From the NCBI RefSeq assembly GCF_024296865.1, contig NZ_CP101134.1, positions 4,526,001 through 4,590,000 of the forward strand: 64,000 nucleotides of DNA, read 5' to 3'. A program made the position numbers and the translations under genes. Source of the stretch: Sphingobacterium sp. LZ7M1 (GTDB lineage Bacteria > Bacteroidota > Bacteroidia > Sphingobacteriales > Sphingobacteriaceae). Shown piece by piece: positions 52,327-61,053 of this stretch; position 1 is the stretch's first letter; every line of letters begins with the position of its first letter. Under the pieces are notes generated by a model, which was not told the DNA's origin, ran no database searches, and saw only the letters and a program-made list of their open reading frames with translations.

Positions 52327-52839
52327 TTAATCCGTAAACCAAGACGAATAAAGCACGTAATTGTGCGGTAATTTTTTCAATAGATTAAGCTGCTCCTCCG
52401 TGAGCGGCTTAATTTTTTTAGCAGGAACTCCAGCATAAAGGTAACCAGACTCACAAACCATATTCTCCAATACCACCGCACCTGCAGCAATAATGACGTT
52501 CGATTGAATGTGGGCCCTGTCCATCACGATTGCCCCCATTCCTATCAACACATAATCATCTATGAAACAACCATGTACGATAGCGTTATGACCGATATTA
52601 ACATAGTTACCAACATCTGTCCCATTCTTTTCATAGGTCCCATGTATGGTTACATTATCCTGTATGTTAGAATAATCCCCGATCTTGATATAGTTCACAT
52701 CGCCCCGTACCACAGCATTGAACCAAACCGAACAATGTGAACCGATAGTCACATCTCCAACAATGGTACAATTAGGCGCTATAAAGCTGCTTTCTTCAAT
52801 GATGGGGTATTTGTCCTTAACAGGTAATATCGTGGCCAT
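52327..52839 (-). CDS. Gamma-carbonic anhydrase family protein
   Basis: 170 residues of left-handed beta helix with hexapeptide repeats. Zinc-ligand His are seen in NVTIHGTYEK, GHNAIVHGC (GHxxxxHG), the usual three-His arrangement of the Cam/CaiE-YrdA group. These may hydrate CO2, though many YrdA-like proteins have unproven activity. It lies 20 bases after nadB on the same strand, so they are probably co-transcribed; the functional link is unclear. Confidence 0.92.
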   Translation of the reverse strand: MATILPVKDKYPIIEESSFIAPNCTIVGDVTIGSHCSVWFNAVVRGDVNYIKIGDYSNIQDNVTIHGTYEKNGTDVGNYVNIGHNAIVHGCFIDDYVLIGMGAIVMDRAHIQSNVIIAAGAVVLENMVCESGYLYAGVPAKKIKPLTEEQLNLLKKLPHNYVLYSSWFTD

Positions 52840-52859
52840 AAAGCGTTTAAAACTTAAAA

Positions 52860-54452
52860 TTAAAGAATGGTATCTTCCAGTACATCAGCATGCTTAGGAT
52901 AATCCGTAGTATAGTGCAGTCCCCTGCTCTCTTTGCGCTGCATAGCTGATTTTACAACAAGATAAGCTATCTGAATAACGTTTCGCAGCTCACAAAGTTT
53001 AACGGAAAGCTTGGTATTCTTATAGAAAGCCTCTGTTTCCTCATGTAGCAATCCTAAACGTCTCATGGCCCTTTCCAGACGGAAATCCGAACGCACGATC
53101 CCTACATAATCACTCATTAACTTTTGTGTTTCACGTAGATTGTGCGTCACCAGGATATCTTCGTTCAATAACTGGGTATTGGATTCATCCCAAGAGGGTA
53201 CATGATCCTGAAAATCAATGCTATCAATATGTTTACTCGCATCCTGGAAAATTCTATGGGCATACACAGCAGCCTCAAGTAAAGAATTGGAAGCCAAACG
53301 GTTAGCGCCATGAAGTCCCGTTGAAGAACATTCTCCACAGGCATAAAGGTTATTGATAGAAGTTGCACCATATTCATCGACCATGATTCCTCCACATAGA
53401 TAATGTGCTGCAGGAGTAACTGGAATCAAGTCTTTGGTCATATCCAGACCAATGGAAAGACATTTCTCGTAAATATTTGGAAAATGCGATAAAATATCTG
53501 ATTTAGAGCGATGTCTGATATCTAAATAGACATAATCAAGACCCGATTTTTTCATTTCTGAATCGATCGCACGGGCTACGATATCCCGTGGAGCCAAGGA
53601 TCCTCTTTCATCATATTCCTCCATAAAAGACTCACCATTAACCCTTTTCAAAATTCCGCCGAAACCACGTACAGCTTCAGAGATCAGGAATGCAGGATAT
53701 TCTTTAGGATTATATAAGGCAGTTGGATGGAATTGGATAAATTCCATATTCCTAACTTTTCCCTTAGCCCGATACACCATAGCAATTCCGTCACCTGTCG
53801 CAATAGTCGGATTAGTAGTGGTGGAATAGATATGCCCTGCACCGCCTGTGGCCATCAGGGTAATTTTGGAAAGTATCTTTTCAACATGTCCCGTTTCGGT
53901 GTTAAAGGCATAGATACCGAAGCATTTGATATCTTCCGTACGTTTATCCACATGTACACCCAAATGATGTTGAGTAATCAGGTCAACGGCAAAATAATGC
54001 GTCAACATCTCTATATTAGGTTCAGCATGTACTTTTTCTAAAAGAGCACGTTCAATCTCATAGCCCGTAATGTCCTTATAATGAAGGATTCTATGTTCAG
54101 AATGTCCACCTTCCCTGGCCAGGTCATATTCTCCAGAATCCTCACGATCAAAGGTAGTACCGTAAGAAATAAGCTCCGCAATACGTTCCGGACCTTCTTT
54201 CACCACGTTTTCCACAACATGTGCATCACATAATCCATCTCCCGCTATTAAGGTATCTTCAATGTGTTTATCAAAGCTATCCCCTTCATCCGTGACTACA
54301 GCTACCCCACCCTGTGCATATTTCGTATTCGACTCATCCTCATTGGCTTTCGTCACGATAAGTACTTTTCCAAGCTTCGCAGCTTTAAGTGCAAAACTCA
54401 ATCCGGCGATACCCGAACCTATTATCAAAAAATCAACTTTTCTATCCAGCAT
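52860..54452 (-). CDS. nadB: L-aspartate oxidase
   Basis: 530 residues. It oxidises L-aspartate to iminoaspartate for de novo NAD synthesis. FAD-binding N-terminus FLIIGSGIAGLSFALKAA, TKYAQGGVAVV, EGGHSEHRILH (substrate site), GAGHIYSTTTNP, and the capping domain with HLCGG-like HYLCGGIMVDEYG. Divergent from nadA across the 490-bp gap with candidate oriC. It feeds NadA, whose gene starts on the other side. Confidence 0.97.
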   Translation of the reverse strand: MLDRKVDFLIIGSGIAGLSFALKAAKLGKVLIVTKANEDESNTKYAQGGVAVVTDEGDSFDKHIEDTLIAGDGLCDAHVVENVVKEGPERIAELISYGTTFDREDSGEYDLAREGGHSEHRILHYKDITGYEIERALLEKVHAEPNIEMLTHYFAVDLITQHHLGVHVDKRTEDIKCFGIYAFNTETGHVEKILSKITLMATGGAGHIYSTTTNPTIATGDGIAMVYRAKGKVRNMEFIQFHPTALYNPKEYPAFLISEAVRGFGGILKRVNGESFMEEYDERGSLAPRDIVARAIDSEMKKSGLDYVYLDIRHRSKSDILSHFPNIYEKCLSIGLDMTKDLIPVTPAAHYLCGGIMVDEYGATSINNLYACGECSSTGLHGANRLASNSLLEAAVYAHRIFQDASKHIDSIDFQDHVPSWDESNTQLLNEDILVTHNLRETQKLMSDYVGIVRSDFRLERAMRRLGLLHEETEAFYKNTKLSVKLCELRNVIQIAYLVVKSAMQRKESRGLHYTTDYPKHADVLEDTIL

Positions 54453-54945
54453 TGAATGTATATTGTAGATGCTACGGTTAATTACTACTGAACCAACAAA
54501 TTAACAAAATATGTGCAAAACGTGTAAATAACTCGTGAATTAAAATGTAAAACTTCTTATGTTTCCACAATACTAGCAATTTTCACACATCTATTACCAA
54601 AATATTAAGACAATATCACCGAAATATTAACATCTTACACACAACTATCATTTCACAAAAAAATATGCAAAAAATAAAAGCCGAAAAAAGACAGTATTGA
54701 AAATCAGCACTTAACCCTTCCCAACCTGTGGATAAGTTGTGAATAACTATAGAACATCCACTAAAAAAAATAAAAATCACCTGAATTATCCCCATTTTCC
54801 ACAGACTAATAAACAACAAGATTCTTCTTTAAAAAAAAGATTATTATTTATTGAAAAAAGGGAATGTGGATTTCGTTTCGTTTTCTTTCTTTACTTTTGT
54901 GATGTTAGAAAGTCAAACAGGCAGGAATCAACTTAGAAAAACCAA
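54453..54945. other. Candidate chromosomal replication origin (oriC)
   Basis: About 490 bp, strongly AT-rich, between divergent nadB and nadA. Two perfect DnaA boxes of the TTATnCACA type lie on the minus strand at 54727-54735 (TGTGGATAA) and 54738-54746 (TGTGAATAA), 2 bp apart. Two one-mismatch boxes follow on the plus strand at 54786-54794 (TTATCCCCA) and 54795-54803 (TTTTCCACA). An A/T-only stretch at about 54830-54860 could be the unwinding element. Also present is the nadA promoter at 54892-54899. No gene fits in the gap. Confidence 0.6.
54892..54899 (+). promoter_or_regulatory. -7 promoter element of nadA
   Basis: TACTTTTG (TAnnTTTG), 46 bases before the ATG at 54946. Confidence 0.5.
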
Positions 54946-55944
54946 ATGAATACAACATTTGAAACAGACTTAGTGGCTAAGGGATATATTGATGTTGCAA
55001 TAGATCCTAACCTAGATTTGGTCAAAGAAATTGAAAGACTTAAGAAGGAAAAGAATGCTGTTATCTTAGCACATTATTACCAAGAGTCTGAAATCCAGGA
55101 TATAGCAGATTATATAGGAGATAGTCTAGGTCTATCTCAACAAGCAGCTAAAACAGATGCTGATGTCATCGTTTTTGCTGGTGTGCATTTCATGGCAGAG
55201 ACCGCTAAAATCTTATCACCTTCCAAAAAGGTGCTGTTACCAGATTTAAAAGCAGGTTGTTCATTATCAGATAGTTGTCCGCCACATTTGTTTGCTAAAT
55301 TCAAAGAGAAATATCCGGATCATTTAGTGATTACCTATGTGAACTGTACTGCTGAATTGAAGGCTCTTTCAGATATCGTATGTACCTCCAGCAATGCCGT
55401 ACAGATCGTGGAAAGCCTTCCAGCCGATCAAAAGATCATTTTCGGTCCAGATCGCAACCTAGGGGATTACGTGAAGAAAAAAACAGGTCGTGACCTTGTC
55501 CTTTGGAATGGTGCCTGTATGGTCCACGAGATTTTCTCCCAAGAAAAAATCGATGCCCTGCGTGCTGAGTATCCAGATGCAAAATTCATCGCCCATCCAG
55601 AATGTGAAGACCATATCCTGGCGCAAGCCGATTATATAGGTTCTACTTCTGGGATGTTGAAATTTACCATCGAGGATCCAACCGACACTTATATCGTAGC
55701 AACTGAATCTGGAATTTTGCACCAAATGCAAAAGGCCAGTCCTTCGAAAACATTTATCCCTGCTCCTCCAAACAATTTATGTGCTTGTAATGATTGCCCG
55801 CACATGAAATTGAATACCTTAGAGAAGCTATATAACTGCCTGTACTACGAACAACCAGAAATTACATTAGATGAAGATATCATTCAACGTGCGCAAAAAC
55901 CTATTGAACGCATGCTTGAACTTTCCGCAAAACTAGGATTATAA
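54946..55944 (+). CDS. nadA: Quinolinate synthase
   Basis: 332 residues. It condenses iminoaspartate with dihydroxyacetone phosphate to quinolinate using a [4Fe-4S] cluster. Visible: AHYYQESEIQDIADYIGDSL, GVHFMAETAKIL, and cluster-relevant Cys in LKAGCSLSDSC, VNCTAE, ATWP-like HPECEDH and CACNDCPHMK. Full length. One base separates it from thiL, so NAD and thiamine genes share a transcript. Confidence 0.97.
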   Translation: MNTTFETDLVAKGYIDVAIDPNLDLVKEIERLKKEKNAVILAHYYQESEIQDIADYIGDSLGLSQQAAKTDADVIVFAGVHFMAETAKILSPSKKVLLPDLKAGCSLSDSCPPHLFAKFKEKYPDHLVITYVNCTAELKALSDIVCTSSNAVQIVESLPADQKIIFGPDRNLGDYVKKKTGRDLVLWNGACMVHEIFSQEKIDALRAEYPDAKFIAHPECEDHILAQADYIGSTSGMLKFTIEDPTDTYIVATESGILHQMQKASPSKTFIPAPPNNLCACNDCPHMKLNTLEKLYNCLYYEQPEITLDEDIIQRAQKPIERMLELSAKLGL

Positions 55945-55945
55945 C

Positions 55946-56998
55946 ATGAGCATATTTGAAAATAGCGATAGAACCAACCTAAACGAAATTGGTGAATTTG
56001 GTCTGATCAATCACCTGACCCAATCTGTAGTATTGACCCAACCCAGTTCTGTTAAAGGGATTGGTGATGATGCTGCCGTATTGGATTTTTCCAATAAGAA
56101 AACGTTGATTTCCACCGATCTATTATTGGAAAATGTACATTTTGACCTACGCTATGTTCCGCTTAAACACTTGGGATACAAAGCTATACAAGTTAATTTG
56201 AGTGATATTTATGCCATGAATGGAATCGCTAGCCAAGTGACCATTTCCATTGGATTATCTTCTAAGTTTCCCCTAGAAGCCGTTGAAGAAATCTATGAGG
56301 GTGCACTATTGGCTTGCCAGAATTACAATGTGGACCTGATTGGTGGTGATACCAGTACCTCAACCCAAGGCTTGGTGATCTCCGTGACCAGTATTGGCTA
56401 TGCCGAAACAGATAACATTGCTTACCGTTCTGCTGCTAAAGAAGGTGACCTGATCTGTGTATCCGGTGATCTGGGTGGTGCTTATGTAGGTTTACAACTC
56501 CTAGAAAGAGAAAAACAGATTTTTTTGGAAAACCCTAATATACAGCCTGATCTGGAAGGAAAGGATTATATTATCGAGCGTCAATTGAGACCTGAGGCAA
56601 GAAAGGATATCGTTGAATTACTGGCTTCTTTAGCTGTTAAGCCTCATGCGATGATCGATGTTTCTGATGGTTTGGCTTCGGAGATATTACACATCTGTAA
56701 AGCTTCCAATGTAGGTTGTAAATTATATGAAGAAAAGATCCCTATCGATCCAATGACCTATGAAACTGCCCGTGAATTTGGTCTGGATCCTACGGTATGT
56801 GCTCTGAGTGGTGGAGAGGATTACGAATTACTGTTTACTGTACCGCAAAGTGACTATGATAAGCTGAAAAACAATATGGAAATCAGCATTATCGGTCATA
56901 TTACAGAGGCTGCCGAAGGATGTACCATGGTTTCTAAATCAGGTAATGTACATGAAATCAAAGCCCAAGGTTGGAATGCCTTTGGAAATCAAGAATAA
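55946..56998 (+). CDS. thiL: Thiamine-monophosphate kinase
   Basis: 350 residues, PurM-like ATP-binding fold. It phosphorylates thiamine phosphate to the active diphosphate. Motifs: GIGDDAAVLDF, STDLLLENVHFD, GGDTSTSTQG, SGDLGGAYVGLQ, DVSDGLASEI and SGGEDYELLF, all as expected. Translation is probably coupled to nadA (1 base between stop and start). A strong terminator follows. Confidence 0.95.
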   Translation: MSIFENSDRTNLNEIGEFGLINHLTQSVVLTQPSSVKGIGDDAAVLDFSNKKTLISTDLLLENVHFDLRYVPLKHLGYKAIQVNLSDIYAMNGIASQVTISIGLSSKFPLEAVEEIYEGALLACQNYNVDLIGGDTSTSTQGLVISVTSIGYAETDNIAYRSAAKEGDLICVSGDLGGAYVGLQLLEREKQIFLENPNIQPDLEGKDYIIERQLRPEARKDIVELLASLAVKPHAMIDVSDGLASEILHICKASNVGCKLYEEKIPIDPMTYETAREFGLDPTVCALSGGEDYELLFTVPQSDYDKLKNNMEISIIGHITEAAEGCTMVSKSGNVHEIKAQGWNAFGNQE

Positions 56999-57025
56999 GC
57001 ATAAAATTCTTTATTAAAATATTAT

Positions 57026-57054
57026 AGAAAGAGCCATTTTAAATGGCTCTTTCT
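57026..57054 (+). terminator. thiL terminator
   Basis: Perfect 14-bp arms AGAAAGAGCCATTT/AAATGGCTCTTTCT around one base, followed by TTTT. Confidence 0.85.
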
Positions 57055-57078
57055 TTTTATGATTATCCTGTTTTGACC

Positions 57079-57134
57079 TTACTCTCATTCGAGACACATT
57101 GCGAATTTTCGCAATGTGTCTCGAATGAGAGTAA
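57079..57134. repeat. Dispersed intergenic palindrome, copy 3
   Basis: Perfect 27-bp arms (57079-57105 and 57108-57134) with a two-base centre; core ATTCGAGACACATTGCGAA. The most complete of the three copies in the window. Confidence 0.88.
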
Positions 57135-57239
57135 AAGGAAGTCCATAAAAACTGCTCTATTCGAACAGAAACACATTTATTAAAAATTTTATAGATTATG
57201 GAATTTTCAGGTACTGTACAGTGGCTTTATAGGAAAAGA

Positions 57240-57279
57240 AAAAGGAAAGCTTTGTTATGATAAACAAGGCTTTCCTTTT
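57240..57279 (-). terminator. Terminator of the acyl-CoA carboxylase gene
   Basis: 17-bp arms (AAAAGGAAAGCTTTGTT against AACAAGGCTTTCCTTTT, one wobble) with a 6-base loop, followed on the minus strand by a T-rich tract. Confidence 0.8.
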
Positions 57280-57310
57280 ATAATTTTATGATTTTGACAA
57301 TCGCTTACCG

Positions 57311-58918
57311 CTAAGTTTGGATCACGCCAACATTGTATTTTCCGATCTCTGTATTATGCGATGCAGCTTCTATACCCATGGAAATAATTTTTCTGGTATC
57401 GGCTGGATCGATCACTCCATCTACCCATAATCTGGAGGCTGCATAGTAAGGGCTCAATTGCTCATTATAGGTCTTTTCGATATCCTGTAAAAGCTTGTTT
57501 TTGTCCGCTTCACTCAGGCTGATATTCTTTGATTTTAAGGCTGCTTCTTGGATCTGCAACAAAGTTTTACCTGCAGATGCACCGCTCATTACCGCTATTT
57601 TGGCGGTAGGCCATGCATAGATCAATCGAGGATCATAAGCTTTGCCACACATCGCGTAATTACCTGCTCCATAGCTATTTCCTACCATAAACGTGAATTT
57701 TGGCACTACGGAATTGGCCATGGCATTCACCATTTTAGCACCATCCTTGATAATTCCACCATGCTCTGCCCTGGAACCCACCATAAAACCGGTGATGTCC
57801 TGAAAGAATAGCAATGGTATTTTCTGTTGGTTACAGTTCATGATAAAACGGGCTGCCTTATCAGCTGAATCTGAATAGATCACTCCACCCATCTGCATTT
57901 CTGTTGAACCTCCAGGTTTCTTGGCCTTAACCACTTCCCGTTGATTGGCCACTATGCCCACTGCCCATCCATCTACCCGAGCCAAGGCACAGATCAGGGT
58001 CTTGCCATAATCTGCTTTATATTCTTCTAAGGAACCACTATCGACTATACATTTCAGGATTTCAACCATATTGTAGGGCTTCAATCTATCTTCAGGCATA
58101 TAATCATAGAGTTTTTCCATCGGATATTCTGGCTCCTTCGCTTCTATCCTTGAATATTGATAGGTAGGTTCAGAACCGAATTTATCCACTATATTTTTGA
58201 TGGCATCCAAGCAACTCTCATCATTCGGATATTTATTGTCGGTAACACCTGAAATTTCACAATGCGTATCTGCTCCGCCTAAGGACTCATTATCAATGAC
58301 TTCTCCAATAGATGATTTCACCAGGTAAGATCCTGCTAAAAATACAGATCCGGTACCTTCGACAATCAGTGCATAATCAGACATGATGGGCAAATAGGCA
58401 CCACCAGCCACACAAGAACCCATAATGGCAGAAATCTGGGGGATACCCATGGAAGAAAGCTTGGCATTATTTCTAAAGATCCTTCCAAAATGCTCTTTAT
58501 CAGGGAATATTTCAGCTTGCATAGGTAGAAAGACACCGGCAGAATCTACCAAATAGATAATGGGAATATGGTTTTCCATGGCTATTTCCTGAGCTCTCAG
58601 GTTTTTCTTACAGGTCATCGGAAACCAGGCTCCGGCCTTGACCGTAGCATCATTTGATACAATCACACATAACCTATTCTTAACATAGCCCAAGACCACG
58701 ACTACCCCAGCATTTGGGCAACCACCATGTTCTTCGTACTGCCCATCGGCAGCAAAGACACCAATCTCGGTGAAATCCCTATCCTCATCTAATAGGTATA
58801 GGACCCGTTCCCATGCCGATAATTTTCCTTTTTCGTGTTGTTTTTGGATTTTGTCCAAGCCTCCACCTAACAGTAGTTTTTCTCTTTTCCTTTGGAGTTC
58901 TTCTAATTGGCCTCGCAT
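57311..58918 (-). CDS. Acyl-CoA carboxylase beta subunit (methylcrotonyl-CoA carboxylase type)
   Basis: 535 residues, carboxyltransferase fold in two crotonase-like halves. It transfers CO2 from biotin to an acyl-CoA. Visible: GGCPNAGVVVVLGYV, YLVDSAGVFLPMQAEIFPD, GSCVAGGAYLPIMSDYALIV, FQDITGFMVGS, VGNSYGAGNYAMCGKAYDPR; these fit the methylcrotonyl-CoA (MccB) branch. The neighbours for leucine breakdown (isovaleryl-CoA dehydrogenase, hydratase, HMG-CoA lyase) support this. The biotin carboxylase/BCCP subunit is not in the window. Confidence 0.92.
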   Translation of the reverse strand: MRGQLEELQRKREKLLLGGGLDKIQKQHEKGKLSAWERVLYLLDEDRDFTEIGVFAADGQYEEHGGCPNAGVVVVLGYVKNRLCVIVSNDATVKAGAWFPMTCKKNLRAQEIAMENHIPIIYLVDSAGVFLPMQAEIFPDKEHFGRIFRNNAKLSSMGIPQISAIMGSCVAGGAYLPIMSDYALIVEGTGSVFLAGSYLVKSSIGEVIDNESLGGADTHCEISGVTDNKYPNDESCLDAIKNIVDKFGSEPTYQYSRIEAKEPEYPMEKLYDYMPEDRLKPYNMVEILKCIVDSGSLEEYKADYGKTLICALARVDGWAVGIVANQREVVKAKKPGGSTEMQMGGVIYSDSADKAARFIMNCNQQKIPLLFFQDITGFMVGSRAEHGGIIKDGAKMVNAMANSVVPKFTFMVGNSYGAGNYAMCGKAYDPRLIYAWPTAKIAVMSGASAGKTLLQIQEAALKSKNISLSEADKNKLLQDIEKTYNEQLSPYYAASRLWVDGVIDPADTRKIISMGIEAASHNTEIGKYNVGVIQT

Positions 58919-59054
58919 AGCTTTATTGAAATAATGTAATTTATTAGGTTCTGAAATATTAAATTATTATAAATATCATAAAATATTATTTGTTTTTTAT
59001 AATATTTGTAAGAAACATTTGTAACCCAAATATAAACTTAATTAAAATAATATT

Positions 59055-60206
59055 ATGTATAACCTCGGTTCTAAAGAAGAATTGACACTAGTTAGAGAGA
59101 GTGCCCGTAATTTTGCAAATGCCTATATAAAACCTCATGTGATGAAGTGGGATGAGGCTCAAATTTTCCCTGTTGAACTATTCAAAAACTTAGGTGATCA
59201 TGGTTTCATGGGCATCTTGGTTCCTGAAGAATATGGTGGATCTGGACTGAACTACCAAGAATATATTACCATTTTAGATGAGATTTCAAAAGTATGTGGT
59301 TCTATTGGTCTATCGGTGGCTGCCCATAATTCATTGTGTACCAATCATATCCTAAGCTTTGCCAATGAGGAGCAGAAAAGAAAATACCTTCCGAAACTGG
59401 CTAAGGCAGAATGGATTGGCGCTTGGGGATTGACAGAGCCAGGCTCTGGTTCTGATGCTGGCGGCATGAATACCACAGCGGTCCAAGACGGAGATTATTT
59501 CATCTTAAACGGAGATAAAACCTTTATTACCCATGCCATTTCTGGTGATGTAGCTGTAGTTATGGCTAGGACGGGTGAAAAAGGCGATAAAAAAGGAATT
59601 TCTGCTTTTATCGTAGAAAAAGGAATGGAAGGTTTTTCCGCTGGAGCGAAGATGGATAAATTGGGAATGCGTGCCTCTGAAACAGGTTCTTTATTTTTCG
59701 ATAATTGCCGGATCCATAAGGATCAATTGATCGGTGAAATAGGTGATGGTTTTGTGCAGGCCCTGAAATTATTGGATGGAGGTAGGATCTCAATTGCCGC
59801 CCTATCCTTGGGAATAGCGAGAGGTGCCTATGAATGTGCATTGAAATATGCCAATGAAAGGGAACAATTCCAGACTAAAATTTTTGATTTTCAAGCGGTT
59901 GGTTTTAATTTAGCGGATATGGCTACGAAAATTACTGCTTCTGAACTATTGATCAGACAAGCGGGTGATTTGAAAGATCATGGTCAAAAAGTGACCAAAG
60001 AAGGCGCCATGGCTAAATTATATGCTTCGGAAACGGCTGTTGAGGTATCAAACGATGCTGTACAGATTCTTGGTGGCTATGGATTTACCAAGGATTTTCC
60101 TGCTGAAAAGTACTTTAGGGACGCTAAATTATGTACTATTGGTGAAGGAACAAGCTCTATCCAACGCATGGTCATTGCAAGAGAGATAAAAAAAGATGTA
60201 CAATAA
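59055..60206 (+). CDS. Acyl-CoA dehydrogenase, isovaleryl-CoA type
   Basis: 383 residues. FAD-dependent dehydrogenation of a short acyl-CoA, here probably isovaleryl-CoA. Motifs: WGLTEPGSGSDAGGMNTTA, DGGRISIAALSLGIARGAYE, REQFQTKIFDFQAVGFNLAD, the signature QILGGYGFTKDFPAEKYFRD and catalytic-base region GTSSIQRMVIAREI. Divergent from the carboxylase gene across 136 bp. The stop overlaps the HMG-CoA lyase start by 11 bases. Confidence 0.93.
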   Translation: MYNLGSKEELTLVRESARNFANAYIKPHVMKWDEAQIFPVELFKNLGDHGFMGILVPEEYGGSGLNYQEYITILDEISKVCGSIGLSVAAHNSLCTNHILSFANEEQKRKYLPKLAKAEWIGAWGLTEPGSGSDAGGMNTTAVQDGDYFILNGDKTFITHAISGDVAVVMARTGEKGDKKGISAFIVEKGMEGFSAGAKMDKLGMRASETGSLFFDNCRIHKDQLIGEIGDGFVQALKLLDGGRISIAALSLGIARGAYECALKYANEREQFQTKIFDFQAVGFNLADMATKITASELLIRQAGDLKDHGQKVTKEGAMAKLYASETAVEVSNDAVQILGGYGFTKDFPAEKYFRDAKLCTIGEGTSSIQRMVIAREIKKDVQ

Positions 60207-61053
60207 AGAACAGGTAACCCTAGTGGATTGCCCTCGAGATGCCATACAAGGTATCCTTTATCAGATTCCAACAGAAAAGAAAATTGCTTATATCAATCAG
60301 TTGATAAAAAGCCAGGTCTTTGATTGCATAGACTTTGGAAGCTTTGTTTCGCCAAAGGCGGTTCCGCAATTGAGTGATACGCAAGCTGTATTGGAAGGCC
60401 TGGAAAAGGATGATCGGGTAAAGCTATTGGCAATCATCGCGAATAAAAGAGGTGCTGAAATAGGTTCCGAAATGGAGAAAATTGACTATTTAGGTTATCC
60501 TTTCTCCATTTCGGAAACCTTTCAGAAAAAGAACACCAACGCCAGTATTTCGCAGGCCTATGAAGCTGTCAAGGAAATCTTGGGTATCATGGGCAGAAAT
60601 GAAAAGCAGGAGTTGGTCGTCTATATATCCATGGCATTTGGTAATCCTTATGGTGACCATTGGGACATGGATCTGGTTTCGGAATGGATATATAACCTGA
60701 ATGCCATTGGTGTAAAGAACTTCTCTATTGCTGATACCACTTCTGAGGCTACTCCAGATAGCATCAAGGACCTGTTCCATAAAATTACAAAGGAATTTAC
60801 GGATATTCCTTTCAGTGCGCATTTCCATTCGCCGATCGAGAGTGCCCTATTGAAAGTAGACGCGGCTTATTCGGCGGGTTGCAGACGCTTTGAAGGAGCT
60901 GTATTAGGTTATGGAGGCTGTCCATTTGCCAAAGATGAGCTGGTTGGAAATATTCCTTCGGAATTGTTAGTGGATCGGTTCAATAAAGCTAACTTTGATA
61001 CAATGTCTGGACTGATGCAGGGATTTCAAAATTTGATCAAGCATGAATTATAA
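60196..61053 (+). CDS. Hydroxymethylglutaryl-CoA lyase
   Basis: 285 residues, DRE-TIM barrel. It cleaves HMG-CoA to acetoacetate and acetyl-CoA, the last step of leucine breakdown. Visible: VDCPRDAIQGI (Arg-Asp of the metal site), FGSFVSPKAVPQL, ISMAFGNPYGDHWD, SIADTTSEATPDSI, FSAHFHSPIESALLKVDAAY (metal His pair) and the glycine-rich GYGGCPFAKDELVGN with the catalytic Cys. Its ATG lies within the end of the dehydrogenase gene (11-base overlap) and its end overlaps the next gene by 11 bases. Confidence 0.93.
   Translation: MYNKEQVTLVDCPRDAIQGILYQIPTEKKIAYINQLIKSQVFDCIDFGSFVSPKAVPQLSDTQAVLEGLEKDDRVKLLAIIANKRGAEIGSEMEKIDYLGYPFSISETFQKKNTNASISQAYEAVKEILGIMGRNEKQELVVYISMAFGNPYGDHWDMDLVSEWIYNLNAIGVKNFSIADTTSEATPDSIKDLFHKITKEFTDIPFSAHFHSPIESALLKVDAAYSAGCRRFEGAVLGYGGCPFAKDELVGNIPSELLVDRFNKANFDTMSGLMQGFQNLIKHEL

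Larger units (their letters stand above)
56999..57310. other. Intergenic region between thiL and the acyl-CoA carboxylase gene
   Basis: It holds, in order, the thiL terminator (57026-57054), the palindromic repeat copy 3 (57079-57134), a 10-bp palindrome ACTGTACAGT (57213-57222), and the terminator of the convergent carboxylase gene (57240-57279). No gene is seen. Confidence 0.7.
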
